DNA from: Streptobacillus notomytis
GTDB taxonomy: Bacteria > Fusobacteriota > Fusobacteriia > Fusobacteriales > Leptotrichiaceae
Reading direction: 5' to 3'
Assembly: GCA_001612575.1 (NCBI GenBank)
Contig: LJRV01000001.1
Coordinates: forward strand, 490-32,758
Length of the DNA stretch: 32,269 nucleotides
The position numbers and the translations under genes are program-made. A model generated the notes under the pieces. The model searched no databases. It worked only from the letters and a program-made list of their open reading frames with translations, and was not told where the DNA came from. This document shows, one piece after another, positions 24,515 through 32,269 of the stretch (within the stretch, counting starts at the first letter, position 1; the number at the start of each line of letters is the position of its first letter).

Positions 24515-25012
24515 TTATCCTAAAATTTCTTCTACAGTTTTCCCTCTAAGTTTAGCAACTTTTTCAATTGATCTTAATTTCTTTAATCCATCTAATGTAG
24601 CTCTTGCAACATTATCTTTATTTTTAGATCCTCTAATCTTAGTTAATACGTCAGTAACACCTACTAATTCTAAAATTTCTCTAGTTGCTGACCCAGCGAT
24701 AACCCCAGTACCTTTTGATGCTGGTTTTAATAAAACTGATGTAGCATTAAATTTACCAATTTGTTCATGTGGTAAAGTTCCACCTTTTAATGAAACTGTT
24801 ATCATACTTTTTTTAGCACCTGCAATAGCTTTTCTAATTGCTTCAGGTACTCCATTTGCTTTTCCTAATCCTATTCCAACTTTTCCGTTTTCGTCTCCAA
24901 CTGCTGCTAGTACTGAGAATGAAATTCTTCTTCCCCCTTTAACAGTTTTAGAAACTCTACTAATTCTTAAAAGTTTTTCTTTGTATTCGTTAGTTTTAAC
25001 TTCTTTTGCCAA
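24515..25012 (-). CDS. rpsE: Ribosomal protein S5 (uS5)
   Basis: A 165-residue 30S protein important for decoding accuracy and mRNA unwinding at the entry channel. The double-stranded RNA-binding-like N-domain has [20 protein letters not shown], and the C-domain has [19 protein letters not shown]. The length is normal. It lies between rplR and rpmD, in standard spc order. Confidence 0.97.
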   Translation of the reverse strand: MAKEVKTNEYKEKLLRISRVSKTVKGGRRISFSVLAAVGDENGKVGIGLGKANGVPEAIRKAIAGAKKSMITVSLKGGTLPHEQIGKFNATSVLLKPASKGTGVIAGSATREILELVGVTDVLTKIRGSKNKDNVARATLDGLKKLRSIEKVAKLRGKTVEEILG

Positions 25013-25031
25013 AATAAATCCTCCTATCCTA

Positions 25032-25394
25032 TTAGAATTCTAATCCTGCTTCTCTTGCAGCGTCTGCTAATGCTTTTACTCTTCCAGTATAGATGTATCC
25101 ACTTCTATCAAATACTACCTTAGTAATTCCAGCAGCTTTAGCTTTTTCAGCTAATCTTTTCCCTATTAATTTTGCAGCTTCTACATTTGATCCATGCTCT
25201 ACTTTATTTCCTTTTTCAATAGTTGAAGCTGAAATTAATGTATTTCCTGTTGTATCATCTATTAATTGTGCGAAGATGTTAGTTAAACTTCTATAAACAG
25301 TAAGTCTAGGTCTTTCAGGTGTTCCACTGATTTTAGCTCTTATACTTTTATGTTTTCTAACTCTTGCTAAGTTTCTATCTACTTTTTTAATCAT
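25032..25394 (-). CDS. rplR: Ribosomal protein L18 (uL18)
   Basis: A 120-residue 50S protein that binds 5S rRNA with L5. The basic N-terminus [20 protein letters not shown] is followed by [26 protein letters not shown], the family's usual ending. Standard spc order and length. Confidence 0.97.
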   Translation of the reverse strand: MIKKVDRNLARVRKHKSIRAKISGTPERPRLTVYRSLTNIFAQLIDDTTGNTLISASTIEKGNKVEHGSNVEAAKLIGKRLAEKAKAAGITKVVFDRSGYIYTGRVKALADAAREAGLEF

Positions 25395-25406
25395 TTAAAC
25401 TACCTC

Positions 25407-25940
25407 CTATCCTTTCTTACCTTCTTTTCTTCTTATCTTCTCATCAGCATATTTAACCCCTTTACCTTTATATGGTTCTGGTGCTCTCTTAGATCTTATA
25501 TCTGATGCTACTTGACCAACTAATTGTTTATCAATTCCTTCTACAGTTAATTTAGTATTTCCTTCTACAGTGAAAGTAATACCTTCAATTGGAGCTATAT
25601 CAACTGGATGTGAATATCCTAAAGCCATTGTAATTCCTTTACCTGCTGCAGCTACTCTGTATCCAACCCCAACTAATTCTAATTTAATTTTGAAACCTTC
25701 ACTAACTCCAACAACCATGTTATTAACATTTGCTCTTGTAGTTCCATGTAATGCTCTAATATTAGGTAAGTCATTTGGTCTTTCAAAAGTTATTTCATTA
25801 TTTTCAATGTTTACTTTAATTTCTGAAGATAATTCTCTAATTAAAGTTCCTTTAGGTCCTTTTACTGTATAAACATTACCTTCATTTGTAATTTCTACAC
25901 CTTTTGGTATAATAATAGGTTTTTTACCTACTCTTGACAT
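25407..25940 (-). CDS. rplF: Ribosomal protein L6 (uL6)
   Basis: A 177-residue 50S protein near the sarcin-ricin loop and factor-binding site. It starts [17 protein letters not shown], and the second domain ends in the diagnostic [16 protein letters not shown] with IRRKEGKKG. Length and order are standard. Confidence 0.97.
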   Translation of the reverse strand: MSRVGKKPIIIPKGVEITNEGNVYTVKGPKGTLIRELSSEIKVNIENNEITFERPNDLPNIRALHGTTRANVNNMVVGVSEGFKIKLELVGVGYRVAAAGKGITMALGYSHPVDIAPIEGITFTVEGNTKLTVEGIDKQLVGQVASDIRSKRAPEPYKGKGVKYADEKIRRKEGKKG

Positions 25941-25987
25941 TATTTTCCTCCTTATATGCGTAAATTTCCAGAAGTGTTTAGGCTATA

Positions 25988-26383
25988 TTACCAAATGTAA
26001 CAAAGAACCTCTCCACCAACACTTTGCTTTCTGCATTCTTTATCAGTTAAAACACCTTTAGGTGTAGTAACGATAGCTATTCCTAAACCACCTAATACTT
26101 TTGGTAAGTTTTCTACTGAAGAGTATACTCTTCTTCCAGGTTTAGAAATTCTTTTTAATCCTTTTATAACTTGTTCACCATCAACAGTTTTTAAAGTTAT
26201 AACTATATCTTTTATACTTCCTTCTTCTTTAATTTCGTATTCTGATATATATCCTTCATTTCTTAATATATTTGCGATACTTTCTTTTATTTTAGAAAAT
26301 GGTATTGCAACTTTGTTATGTTTTGCAATGTTTGCATTTCTAATTCTTGTTAACATATCTGCAATAGGATCTGTTAAATACAT
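25988..26383 (-). CDS. rpsH: Ribosomal protein S8 (uS8)
   Basis: A 131-residue 30S assembly protein that binds 16S helix 21. It starts [17 protein letters not shown] and ends with [22 protein letters not shown], split here only by position; both ends are family hallmarks. In E. coli S8 represses the spc operon by binding the L5 mRNA; no such site was established here. Confidence 0.97.
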   Translation of the reverse strand: MYLTDPIADMLTRIRNANIAKHNKVAIPFSKIKESIANILRNEGYISEYEIKEEGSIKDIVITLKTVDGEQVIKGLKRISKPGRRVYSSVENLPKVLGGLGIAIVTTPKGVLTDKECRKQSVGGEVLCYIW

Positions 26384-26403
26384 GTTTGTCCTCCTCTCAA
26401 ATA

Positions 26404-26691
26404 TTACCAGCTAGATTTTTTAATTCCAGGTATTACACCTTCACCGGCTAATTGTCTAAACATTACTCTTGATATTCCAAATTCTCTCATAAATCCTCTT
26501 GGTCTACCATTTACTTGACATCTATTTCTATGTCTTGTAGGTGATGCATTACGAGGTAATTTAGATAATTCAATTAGTGCTTCTCTATCTCCTTGTTTAG
26601 CTCTTGCTTTTAATTCAGCTCTTTTAGCTGCATATTTATCTATAGTTTTTTCAATTTTTAGATTTTTTTGAACCATTGCTTTTTTAGCCAT
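26404..26691 (-). CDS. rpsN: Ribosomal protein S14, long zinc-free form (uS14)
   Basis: A 95-residue 30S protein. [20 protein letters not shown] and the ending [11 protein letters not shown] place it in the longer form without the paired CxxC zinc motif, as in E. coli, rather than the 61-residue zinc form of many Gram-positives. This form does not depend on zinc supply. Standard spc order. Confidence 0.96.
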   Translation of the reverse strand: MAKKAMVQKNLKIEKTIDKYAAKRAELKARAKQGDREALIELSKLPRNASPTRHRNRCQVNGRPRGFMREFGISRVMFRQLAGEGVIPGIKKSSW

Positions 26692-26712
26692 AAATTCTTT
26701 TGCACCTCCTTA

Positions 26713-27267
26713 TTATTTTGCAAATGGCATTCCAAATGCTCTTAATAATGCTCTTCCTTCTTCATCTGTTCTAGCAGTTGTTACAAATGTAATTCCCATT
26801 CCTAACACTTTATCAACTTTATCAATTTCTATTTCTGGGAAGATAATTTGTTCCTTTAATCCTAAAGTGTAATTACCTCTTCCATCAAATCCACGAGATG
26901 AAACTCCTTCAAAGTCTCTTACTCTTGGTAAAGTAACACTTACTAATCTATCTAAGAATTCATACATTTTTTCTTTTCTTAAAGTAACTTTTGCACCTAT
27001 TAATTGACCTTCTCTTAATTTAAATCCAGCTTCAGATTTTCTAGCTTTTCTTGCAACTGGTTTTTGTCCTGTAATTTGTGCTAATTCTTTAACTGCTGTA
27101 TCTATTAACTTAGGATTGTTCACTGCTTCTCCAAGTCCCATATTAACTATTATTTTATCTAATTTAGGTACTTCCATAATGTTAGAAAGTCCTAATTCTT
27201 TCATTAATGCTGATACCATAGTTTCTTTGTATGCTTTTTGTAATCTAGGCATATATTTTGTAGACAT
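26713..27267 (-). CDS. rplE: Ribosomal protein L5 (uL5)
   Basis: A 184-residue 50S protein that binds 5S rRNA and contacts the P-site tRNA. Visible blocks are [67 protein letters not shown] and the end [19 protein letters not shown]. Normal length and order. Confidence 0.97.
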   Translation of the reverse strand: MSTKYMPRLQKAYKETMVSALMKELGLSNIMEVPKLDKIIVNMGLGEAVNNPKLIDTAVKELAQITGQKPVARKARKSEAGFKLREGQLIGAKVTLRKEKMYEFLDRLVSVTLPRVRDFEGVSSRGFDGRGNYTLGLKEQIIFPEIEIDKVDKVLGMGITFVTTARTDEEGRALLRAFGMPFAK

Positions 27268-27285
27268 TTAGGTATCCTCCTTCCC

Positions 27286-27669
27286 TTATATTTCTTGTCC
27301 TGATTTAACTGAAATTCTAACTTTTTTTCCATCTTTAATTTCATATCTTACTCTTGTAGCACTTTTTACGCTTTCATCCCATAACATTACTTTAGATGAG
27401 AAAATTGGTACTTCTCTTTCAACAATCTCACCTTGTGTGTTCATAGCGTTAGGTTTTAAATGTTTTTTCTTAACGTTCACACCTTCAACTACTATTTTCC
27501 CAAGTTTAGGAAATACTTTTAATACTTTTCCTATTTTACCTTTATCTCCCATTTGAGAAGATTTATTACTTCTTTTGTCATTATTACTTCTTCCACTAAT
27601 TACTACAACTGTATCTCCAGTTTTAACATGTAATTTTTTAGGAACTGATTTTATTTTAGATTTAATCAC
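27286..27669 (-). CDS. rplX: Ribosomal protein L24 with an insertion in its KOW loop (uL24)
   Basis: A 127-residue 50S assembly-initiator protein. The start is a GTG at 27667-27669 with AAGGAGG upstream; a longer frame begins inside rplN and lacks a site. A basic extension of about 14 residues precedes the KOW core VKTGDTVVVISG. Most L24 continue ISG-KDKGK, but here about 15 residues (27-41, rich in Ser, Asn and Lys) intervene before DKGKIGKVLKVFPK. The rest is standard: VEGVNVKKKHLKPN, a SSKVMLWDE stretch and a VRISVKSGQEI end. The insertion lies in the loop after the first strand pair. Confidence 0.93.
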   Translation of the reverse strand: MIKSKIKSVPKKLHVKTGDTVVVISGRSNNDKRSNKSSQMGDKGKIGKVLKVFPKLGKIVVEGVNVKKKHLKPNAMNTQGEIVEREVPIFSSKVMLWDESVKSATRVRYEIKDGKKVRISVKSGQEI

Positions 27670-27685
27670 AAAAAATTCCTCCTTC

Positions 27686-28054
27686 CTAAAGTACTTCTGG
27701 TGCAAGTGATACTATTTTCATAAAGTTTTTAGCTCTTAATTCTCTTGCAACAGGTCCAAAAATTCTTGTCCCTTTCATTTCCATTGATGCATTAAGGATA
27801 ACTCCTGCATTATCATCAAATTTTATATATGAACCATCTAATCTTTTAACTTCTTTTCTAGTTCTAACTATAACTGCTTTTACAACGTCTCCCTTTTTAA
27901 CACTTCCATTAGGTATAGCTTCTTTAACAGATGCTACAACAACGTCTCCTATTCTACCGAATCTTCTTCTTGATCCACCTAACACTCTAATAACCATAAT
28001 TTTTTTAGCACCTGTATTATCAGCAACGTTAAGTATACTTTGTTGTTGAACCAT
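27686..28054 (-). CDS. rplN: Ribosomal protein L14 (uL14)
   Basis: A 122-residue 50S protein at the subunit interface, also the docking place of the silencing factor RsfS in other bacteria. It starts [18 protein letters not shown] and contains the usual ending [19 protein letters not shown]. Length and order are standard. Confidence 0.97.
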   Translation of the reverse strand: MVQQQSILNVADNTGAKKIMVIRVLGGSRRRFGRIGDVVVASVKEAIPNGSVKKGDVVKAVIVRTRKEVKRLDGSYIKFDDNAGVILNASMEMKGTRIFGPVARELRAKNFMKIVSLAPEVL

Positions 28055-28095
28055 TTAATAGTTCCTCCTCTCATTTAATAATACTATATATTAAA

Positions 28096-28350
28096 TTATT
28101 TTGCCTTTTCTAAGATAGTAACAACTCTCCAGTTTTTATCTTTACTTAAAGGTCTAGTTTCCATTATTCTAACTTTATCTCCTACACGACATTCATTTAA
28201 CTCATCATGAGCTTTATATCTCTTAGAAGTTTTTACTCTCTTTTTATATAATTTATGCAGTTTCATCGTATTTTCAACAACTACTACTGTTTTATCCATT
28301 TTATCAGAAACTACGATTCCTTCTCTGACTTTTCTTTCGTTTCTTTCCAC
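28096..28350 (-). CDS. rpsQ: Ribosomal protein S17 (uS17)
   Basis: An 84-residue 30S OB-fold protein. It begins [20 protein letters not shown], followed by KTVVVVE and then [20 protein letters not shown], the family pattern. The 41-base gap to rplN holds no other gene. Confidence 0.97.
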   Translation of the reverse strand: MERNERKVREGIVVSDKMDKTVVVVENTMKLHKLYKKRVKTSKRYKAHDELNECRVGDKVRIMETRPLSKDKNWRVVTILEKAK

Positions 28351-28362
28351 GTGAGAATCCTC

Positions 28363-28554
28363 CTATTTTCCAGTTTTTTCTGTTAAGATTGTTTTCATTC
28401 TAGCTATATCTCTTTTTACTTTTCTTATTTGTGCTGTGTTTTGTAATTGTCCAAGAGTTTTTTGTAACTTTAAATTAAACAATTCATGTTTCAATTCTTT
28501 TACTTGCGATTCTAACTGATTTAAATCTAAATCTCTAACTTCTTTAACTGTCAT
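28363..28554 (-). CDS. rpmC: Ribosomal protein L29 (uL29)
   Basis: A 63-residue helical-hairpin 50S protein at the exit tunnel, near the signal recognition particle and trigger factor sites. It has VKELKHELFNLKLQKTLGQL and the end KVKRDIARMKTILTEK. It overlaps rplP by one base (start and stop codons share a base). Confidence 0.96.
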   Translation of the reverse strand: MTVKEVRDLDLNQLESQVKELKHELFNLKLQKTLGQLQNTAQIRKVKRDIARMKTILTEKTGK

Positions 28555-28976
28555 TACTTATCACCACCTACTTCTTTTCTTACGAATTTAACTTTGATAG
28601 GTAGTTTGTGTCCAGCTTTTCTTAATGCTTCTTTGGCTTTATCTTCAGATACTCCACCAACTTCAAACATTATTTTACCAGTTTTAACAACTGCTACCCA
28701 ACCTTCAGCGTTACCTTTACCTTTACCCATTCTTGTTCCTTCTGGTCTTTTTGTATAAGGTTTGTCAGGGAAAATTCTTATCCAGATTTTTCCTTCTCTT
28801 TTAAATGTTCTATTTATTGTAATACGGCATGCTTCTATTTGTCTTGAAGTAATCCAACCAAATTCTTTTGCAGCTAATCCGAAATCTCCGAATGCTACAT
28901 AATTCCCTTTAGTTGCAATACCACCCATGCTTCCTCTAAATTGCTTTCTATATTTAGTTCTCTTAGGTATTAACAC
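28554..28976 (-). CDS. rplP: Ribosomal protein L16 (uL16)
   Basis: A 140-residue 50S protein at the A-site tRNA elbow. It starts [15 protein letters not shown] and contains [20 protein letters not shown] with RMGKGKG. Length is normal. It overlaps rpsC and rpmC by one base at either end, which points to strong translational coupling. Confidence 0.97.
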   Translation of the reverse strand: MLIPKRTKYRKQFRGSMGGIATKGNYVAFGDFGLAAKEFGWITSRQIEACRITINRTFKREGKIWIRIFPDKPYTKRPEGTRMGKGKGNAEGWVAVVKTGKIMFEVGGVSEDKAKEALRKAGHKLPIKVKFVRKEVGGDK

Positions 28977-29635
28977 TATTTTGTTCCCCCTTCCTTCTTA
29001 GTAGGTAAAACTTCTCCATTAAAGATCCATACTTTAATCCCTAATGCTCCATATGTTGTATGAGCTGTTGCTGTTGCATAATCAACATCTGCTCTTAATG
29101 TATGTAATGGTACTCTACCAGATAAAGTCCATTCACTTCTAGCTATTTCTGCTCCATTTAATCTTCCTGAAGTCATTACTTTAATTCCTAATACTCCAGC
29201 TTTTTCAGCTCTTTGAATTGCTTGTTGTACTGCTCTTTTGTATGCCACACGTTTTTCAATAGCTGTTGCAATGCTTTCTGCTACTAATTGTGCATCTCTA
29301 TTAGGGTTTTTGATTTCTAAAGCTTTAACAAAAACTTTTTTCCCTGTCATATTTTCTAATCTAGCTCTTAATGCTGTTATTTCAGCACCTTTTCTACCAA
29401 TTAATACTGCCGCCTTCCCAGTTGAAACTATTATAGTTATTTCATTTTCAGAAACTCTTTCAATAGCTATCGAAGAAATTCCAGCTTGGTAGTAGTTTTT
29501 CTTAATATATTCTCTTATTTTTAAATCTTCATGAAAATTATTTAAATATTCTTTTCCTTTTTTGGCAAACCATTTTGAATCCCATGTTTTAACAATACCG
29601 ATTCTCATACCTCTAGGATCTACTTTTTGTCCCAC
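28976..29635 (-). CDS. rpsC: Ribosomal protein S3 (uS3)
   Basis: A 219-residue 30S protein at the mRNA entry. It begins [20 protein letters not shown]; the KH domain with IGRKGAEI lies near residue 80, and the C-domain has [13 protein letters not shown] and [14 protein letters not shown]. Normal length and order. Confidence 0.97.
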   Translation of the reverse strand: MGQKVDPRGMRIGIVKTWDSKWFAKKGKEYLNNFHEDLKIREYIKKNYYQAGISSIAIERVSENEITIIVSTGKAAVLIGRKGAEITALRARLENMTGKKVFVKALEIKNPNRDAQLVAESIATAIEKRVAYKRAVQQAIQRAEKAGVLGIKVMTSGRLNGAEIARSEWTLSGRVPLHTLRADVDYATATAHTTYGALGIKVWIFNGEVLPTKKEGGTK

Positions 29636-29657
29636 AGACTTACCTCCTTATATACTC

Positions 29658-29990
29658 TTATTTTACGTCCACTTCAACAGTGATATGTGCAAGTGGTTTT
29701 CTTATAACATCTGCTCTTCCCATCGCTCTTGGGTTCATTCTCTTTAATACAGGTCCTTTATCTATTAATACTTTTGAAACTATTAAGTTTTCAGGATTTA
29801 ACCCTAAATTGTGTTCTGCATTTGCAATTGCAGATCTTAATGTTTTCTCTATTAATGGAGCTGCTTTTTTATTTGTGAATCTTAAAATGTTTAATGCAAG
29901 TAATGCATCTTTTCCTCTAATTACATCAGCTACTAATCTAGCTTTTTGAGGACTTAATCTTTGATAACGTAATTTAGCTATTGCTGGCAT
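29658..29990 (-). CDS. rplV: Ribosomal protein L22 (uL22)
   Basis: A 110-residue 50S protein whose hairpin lines the exit tunnel, next to macrolide binding. It contains [20 protein letters not shown] and the hairpin part [15 protein letters not shown]. No insertion or deletion is visible in the hairpin where macrolide-resistance changes occur. Standard order. Confidence 0.97.
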   Translation of the reverse strand: MPAIAKLRYQRLSPQKARLVADVIRGKDALLALNILRFTNKKAAPLIEKTLRSAIANAEHNLGLNPENLIVSKVLIDKGPVLKRMNPRAMGRADVIRKPLAHITVEVDVK

Positions 29991-30044
29991 GCGTTTTCTC
30001 CTTTCATGTAAAGTTATAAGATATTACTCTTTATTTATATAGGT

Positions 30045-30308
30045 TTATTTTTTCTTGTCTTTACCGTGTCCATGATAAGTTCTTGTTGGAGCAAATTCTC
30101 CAAGTTTATGCCCAACCATTTCCTCAGTTACGTATACAGGTATATGCTTTTTACCGTTATAAACTGCAAACGTATATCCTATAAATTGTGGAAATATAGT
30201 TGATCTTCTTGACCATGTTTTAATAACCGCTTTATTTGATCCTTGTGCTTCAATTTTTTTAAATAAATATTGATCAGCGAAAGGTCCTTTTTTTAATGAA
30301 CGAGCCAT
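30045..30308 (-). CDS. rpsS: Ribosomal protein S19 (uS19)
   Basis: An 87-residue 30S head protein. It has [18 protein letters not shown], then [20 protein letters not shown] and the end [18 protein letters not shown]. It is slightly shorter than usual (about 92), the difference being at the C-terminus. Standard S10-operon order after rplB. Confidence 0.97.
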   Translation of the reverse strand: MARSLKKGPFADQYLFKKIEAQGSNKAVIKTWSRRSTIFPQFIGYTFAVYNGKKHIPVYVTEEMVGHKLGEFAPTRTYHGHGKDKKK

Positions 30309-30335
30309 TTTTCCTCCTTACTTTATAACATCAAT

Positions 30336-31163
30336 CTATTTTTTTCTTTTTCTTACGATGAATTTATCTGAGTTTTTCTTACCTCTAGTTTTCTTACCTA
30401 AAGCAGGTTTACCCCAAGGAGTAACTGGTGCTTTTCTTCCTATAGGTGATCTTCCTTCTCCCCCTCCGTGTGGATGGTCTACTGGGTTCATTACTGATCC
30501 TCTTACATGTGGTTTTCTACCTAAGTGTCTATTTCTTCCAGCTTTCCCTAAAGAAACTAATGAATGTTCAGAATTTCCTATAACACCAACTGTTGCAACA
30601 CATTCTTTGTGAATTAATCTTAATTCTCCTGAAGGTAATTCAACGTGACAGTATGTTCCTTCTTTTGCAACAAGTCTTGCTGAAGTTCCTGCTGATCTTG
30701 CAAGTTGTCCACCTTTACCAGGTATTAATTCAACATTATGTATTAATGTACCTACTGGTAAATCTTTTAATTTTAATGCATTACCTGGTTTAATATCTGC
30801 ATTTTCTCCTGCAACTACAATGTCACCTTTTTTTAATCCATTAGGAGCTAAAATATATCTTTTTTCTCCGTCAACATAATGTAATAAAGCAATATTTGCT
30901 GTTCTATTAGGGTCGTATTCTATACTTGCAACTGTTGCAGGTATTCCTAATTTGTTTCTTTTCCAATCGATTACTCTGTATAATCTCTTGTGTCCTTTGT
31001 GTCTGTTTCTTCCTGTTCTATGTCCATAGTTGTCAATCCCATATGATGAGTTTAATGGTTCAACTAATGTTTTTTCAGGTCTAACTTTGTCTAACTCTGT
31101 ATTTACTAATATAGACATATGCCGAGTCCCACTAGTAATCGGTTTTAATTTTTTAATAGGCAT
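30336..31163 (-). CDS. rplB: Ribosomal protein L2 (uL2)
   Basis: A 275-residue 50S protein needed for subunit joining and peptidyl transferase activity. It begins [17 protein letters not shown]; the C-terminal part holds [19 protein letters not shown] with the essential His near residue 230. GGAGGG precedes the ATG. Here it is the first gene of the operon, although rpsJ, rplC, rplD and rplW normally come before it. Upstream is an untranslated leader of about 115 bases and then an unrelated autotransporter gene. Confidence 0.97.
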   Translation of the reverse strand: MPIKKLKPITSGTRHMSILVNTELDKVRPEKTLVEPLNSSYGIDNYGHRTGRNRHKGHKRLYRVIDWKRNKLGIPATVASIEYDPNRTANIALLHYVDGEKRYILAPNGLKKGDIVVAGENADIKPGNALKLKDLPVGTLIHNVELIPGKGGQLARSAGTSARLVAKEGTYCHVELPSGELRLIHKECVATVGVIGNSEHSLVSLGKAGRNRHLGRKPHVRGSVMNPVDHPHGGGEGRSPIGRKAPVTPWGKPALGKKTRGKKNSDKFIVRKRKK

Positions 31164-31192
31164 ATCTTCCCTCCAATTTCTAAATTTTTCAT

Positions 31193-31243
31193 GTACACCT
31201 TTACCTCGTGTGCACCTTGTAAATGCATAAAAATAAGGCGTAC
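31193..31243 (-). promoter_or_regulatory. Possible structured leader of the rplB operon
   Basis: In the transcript GUACGCCUU (31235-31243) can pair over nine bases (one G-U) with AAGGUGUAC (31193-31201). A direct repeat of that half, AAGGUGCAC (31210-31218), could pair with the same strand with one mismatch, so two structures compete. Self-regulation by a ribosomal protein is possible but not shown. Confidence 0.35.
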
Positions 31244-31285
31244 TTCGACCTATAATTTATAGCAATTTATCTTGCTAACTTAGTT

Positions 31286-31291
31286 AGTATA
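31286..31291 (-). promoter_or_regulatory. Probable -10 of the rplB operon promoter
   Basis: On the minus strand TATGATATACT contains TATACT with an upstream TGA, an extended -10; the -35 (TAGATT) is weak. Transcription would begin near 31279, about 115 bases before rplB. It lies downstream of the autotransporter terminator, so the operon needs its own promoter here. Confidence 0.55.
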
Positions 31292-31326
31292 TCATACTTA
31301 ACATTAAAAATCTAGTATTTTTTTTA

Positions 31327-31360
31327 TAAAAAATGAGAATTTCTAAATGAAATTCTCATT
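31327..31360 (-). terminator. Terminator of the autotransporter gene
   Basis: AATGAGAATTTC and GAAATTCTCATT form a perfect 12-bp stem with a 5-base loop (31332-31360), followed on the minus strand by T. It is 13 bases after the stop codon and separates this gene from the rplB promoter. Confidence 0.85.
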
Positions 31361-31372
31361 AATTTATTTCAA

Positions 31373-32269
31373 TTATCTAATTTTATATAAAAATCCTATT
31401 TCTGCTCCACCTGCTTTATATGAATTTGTATTAAAATGATAAACCATATTCGCCCACAAACTTAATTTCTTACTGATATCTATATTTTTCAATCCACATT
31501 TTAATTCAAATGTATTCTTACTATTATTATAGTAATATTTTTTCCCTTCTATTTCAACTCCTGATAAGTTTACATCATAATTCCAATTAAATTCCATATA
31601 TGGATTTATATTATTAAGTCCTGTAAATAATGTTAAATGTGTACCTAATCTAGATCTTAAATTCGTATTACCAAAATATTTTATCCCCTCTACCTTTTCC
31701 ATAACTGGATCTGTAACATAACTATATATAAATTGTTCATAAAGGCTTGCATGTAATCTCATATTATCTATATACATATCTCCTCTTGTTCCAATTTCTA
31801 GCGATGCTTTCAATGCATCATTTCTATAATTTAACGGATTTTTCATGCTTATTATATTTCTTAAATATGTATAATTTAACCAACTATCTACATACCAATG
31901 CTTATTTTTAAATGTCCCATATATTCCTAGTCCAAAAGTATCTGTATTTCCAAATTTATTTTCCTTACCTGAAACAACTCTATCAAAACCAATATTACCA
32001 AATATACCATATTTATATGTTTTATCTATAACATTCTTCTCATCTAAATCATAACCTATAAATATATTATTAACATTACTTTTTAAAGATAAACTAAAGT
32101 TTTCATTATCTGATAATACATTATTACTACGCATACTTAATAACTTAGCCCATAGTTTACTATCATTTATATCATCATGATCATTGTATGTTAAATTAAA
32201 ATCATCTTTTACCTTATAAATTGAATTTGCTATTATCCCTATAATTGGTTTATTATAATATTGATGTAA
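31373..32269 (-). CDS. Autotransporter-type beta-domain protein, C-terminal part only
   Basis: The frame stays open to the window edge, so only the last 298 residues are seen; an internal ATG at 32134 is not the true start. The visible part begins in a linker and reads SKLWAKLL near residue 45, comparable to the opening of the C-terminal beta-domains of type V secreted proteins. Alternating amphipathic strands follow with aromatic-rich turns (WYVDSWLNYTYL, YMEFNWNYDVNL), and the end is GGAEIGFLYKIR. Such a domain forms a 12-stranded outer-membrane barrel that exports the N-terminal passenger. The last residue is Arg, where a terminal aromatic is usual. The passenger, and hence function, is outside the window; large adhesins of this sort are common in Leptotrichiaceae. 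Confidence 0.75.
   Translation of the reverse strand, partial: LHQYYNKPIIGIIANSIYKVKDDFNLTYNDHDDINDSKLWAKLLSMRSNNVLSDNENFSLSLKSNVNNIFIGYDLDEKNVIDKTYKYGIFGNIGFDRVVSGKENKFGNTDTFGLGIYGTFKNKHWYVDSWLNYTYLRNIISMKNPLNYRNDALKASLEIGTRGDMYIDNMRLHASLYEQFIYSYVTDPVMEKVEGIKYFGNTNLRSRLGTHLTLFTGLNNINPYMEFNWNYDVNLSGVEIEGKKYYYNNSKNTFELKCGLKNIDISKKLSLWANMVYHFNTNSYKAGGAEIGFLYKIR

Noticed and set aside
27670-27705. Longer rplX start overlapping the end of rplN
   Set aside because: There is no ribosome binding site for it, whereas AAGGAGG is correctly placed before the GTG at 27667-27669.
30358-30793. Antisense frames opposite rplB and other ribosomal genes
   Set aside because: They oppose highly conserved genes in every case and lack start signals.
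31145-31228. A 27-codon frame (minus) in the rplB leader starting [10 protein letters not shown]
   Set aside because: It has no ribosome binding site and no family resemblance, and it overlaps rplB out of frame. Its sequence is better explained by the repeat and pairing elements of the leader.
31250-31287. Three small consecutive hairpins near the start of the rplB transcript
   Set aside because: One overlaps the -10 and would not be transcribed in full; the other two share bases and have short AU stems, so they are likely chance.

Overview
The window is strongly AT-rich and carries Gram-negative surface genes: small outer-membrane barrel proteins, an autotransporter beta-domain and lipoproteins with clear lipoboxes. 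Its housekeeping genes are of mixed type and include the ribosome-rescue factors RqcP and YlmH. This combination best fits a Fusobacteriota chromosome, probably the Leptotrichiaceae (Streptobacillus/Sneathia/Leptotrichia-like). That assignment is inferred from gene content and base composition; no database search was possible.

Layout. (1) 1-3160: a tandem array on the minus strand of small secreted barrel-like proteins. It has four intact paralogues and one decayed copy, each of the two transcription units ending in a near-identical hairpin terminator. The intact genes are read from a TTGACA/TATAAT promoter whose spacer contains ten consecutive G, a classic arrangement for phase variation by slipped-strand mispairing. 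The decayed copy has a sister promoter with an interrupted G tract. (2) 3160-6960: a Zn/Cd/Pb-type P1B ATPase with a Cys/His-rich insertion in its nucleotide-binding domain, then NagA, both on minus. (3) 7028-8975: a plus-strand operon of a ZnuA-like metal-binding protein, a small lipoprotein and a barrel protein, closed by a bidirectional terminator. (4) 8974-19885: a minus-strand run gyrB-gyrA-UspA-like-membrane protein-pheS-pheT-thiN with very short gaps or overlaps. (5) 19960-22386: a small exported protein (plus), a Lys/Glu-rich lipoprotein followed by rqcP (minus), and divergent ylmH (plus). (6) 22393-31291: an 18-gene ribosomal protein operon (minus) from rplB through rpsS, rplV, rpsC, rplP, rpmC, rpsQ, rplN, rplX, rplE, rpsN, rpsH, rplF, rplR, rpsE, rpmD and rplO to secY, with a terminator directly after secY. 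rpmD (59 codons) was read directly from the sequence. The usual first S10-operon genes (rpsJ, rplC, rplD, rplW) are not upstream; instead rplB has its own promoter and a leader with potential RNA structure. (7) 31327-32269: the C-terminal part of an autotransporter-type protein whose 5' end lies outside the window, with its terminator.

The most notable item is the surface-protein array. A probable phase-variable promoter drives several paralogues that keep a fixed barrel scaffold and vary in the segments between, with a decayed copy next door. Together these look like a surface-variation locus. Other points for follow-up are the leader of rplB, the insertion in L24, the metal-binding insertion in the P-type ATPase, Asn at the GyrA position equivalent to E. 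coli Asp87, and the three-codon reading frame in front of ylmH.

No rRNA, tRNA, CRISPR array, insertion sequence or replication origin was seen. No stretch over 300 bases is unexplained; the region 1-673 is occupied by the decayed barrel gene and its control signals.
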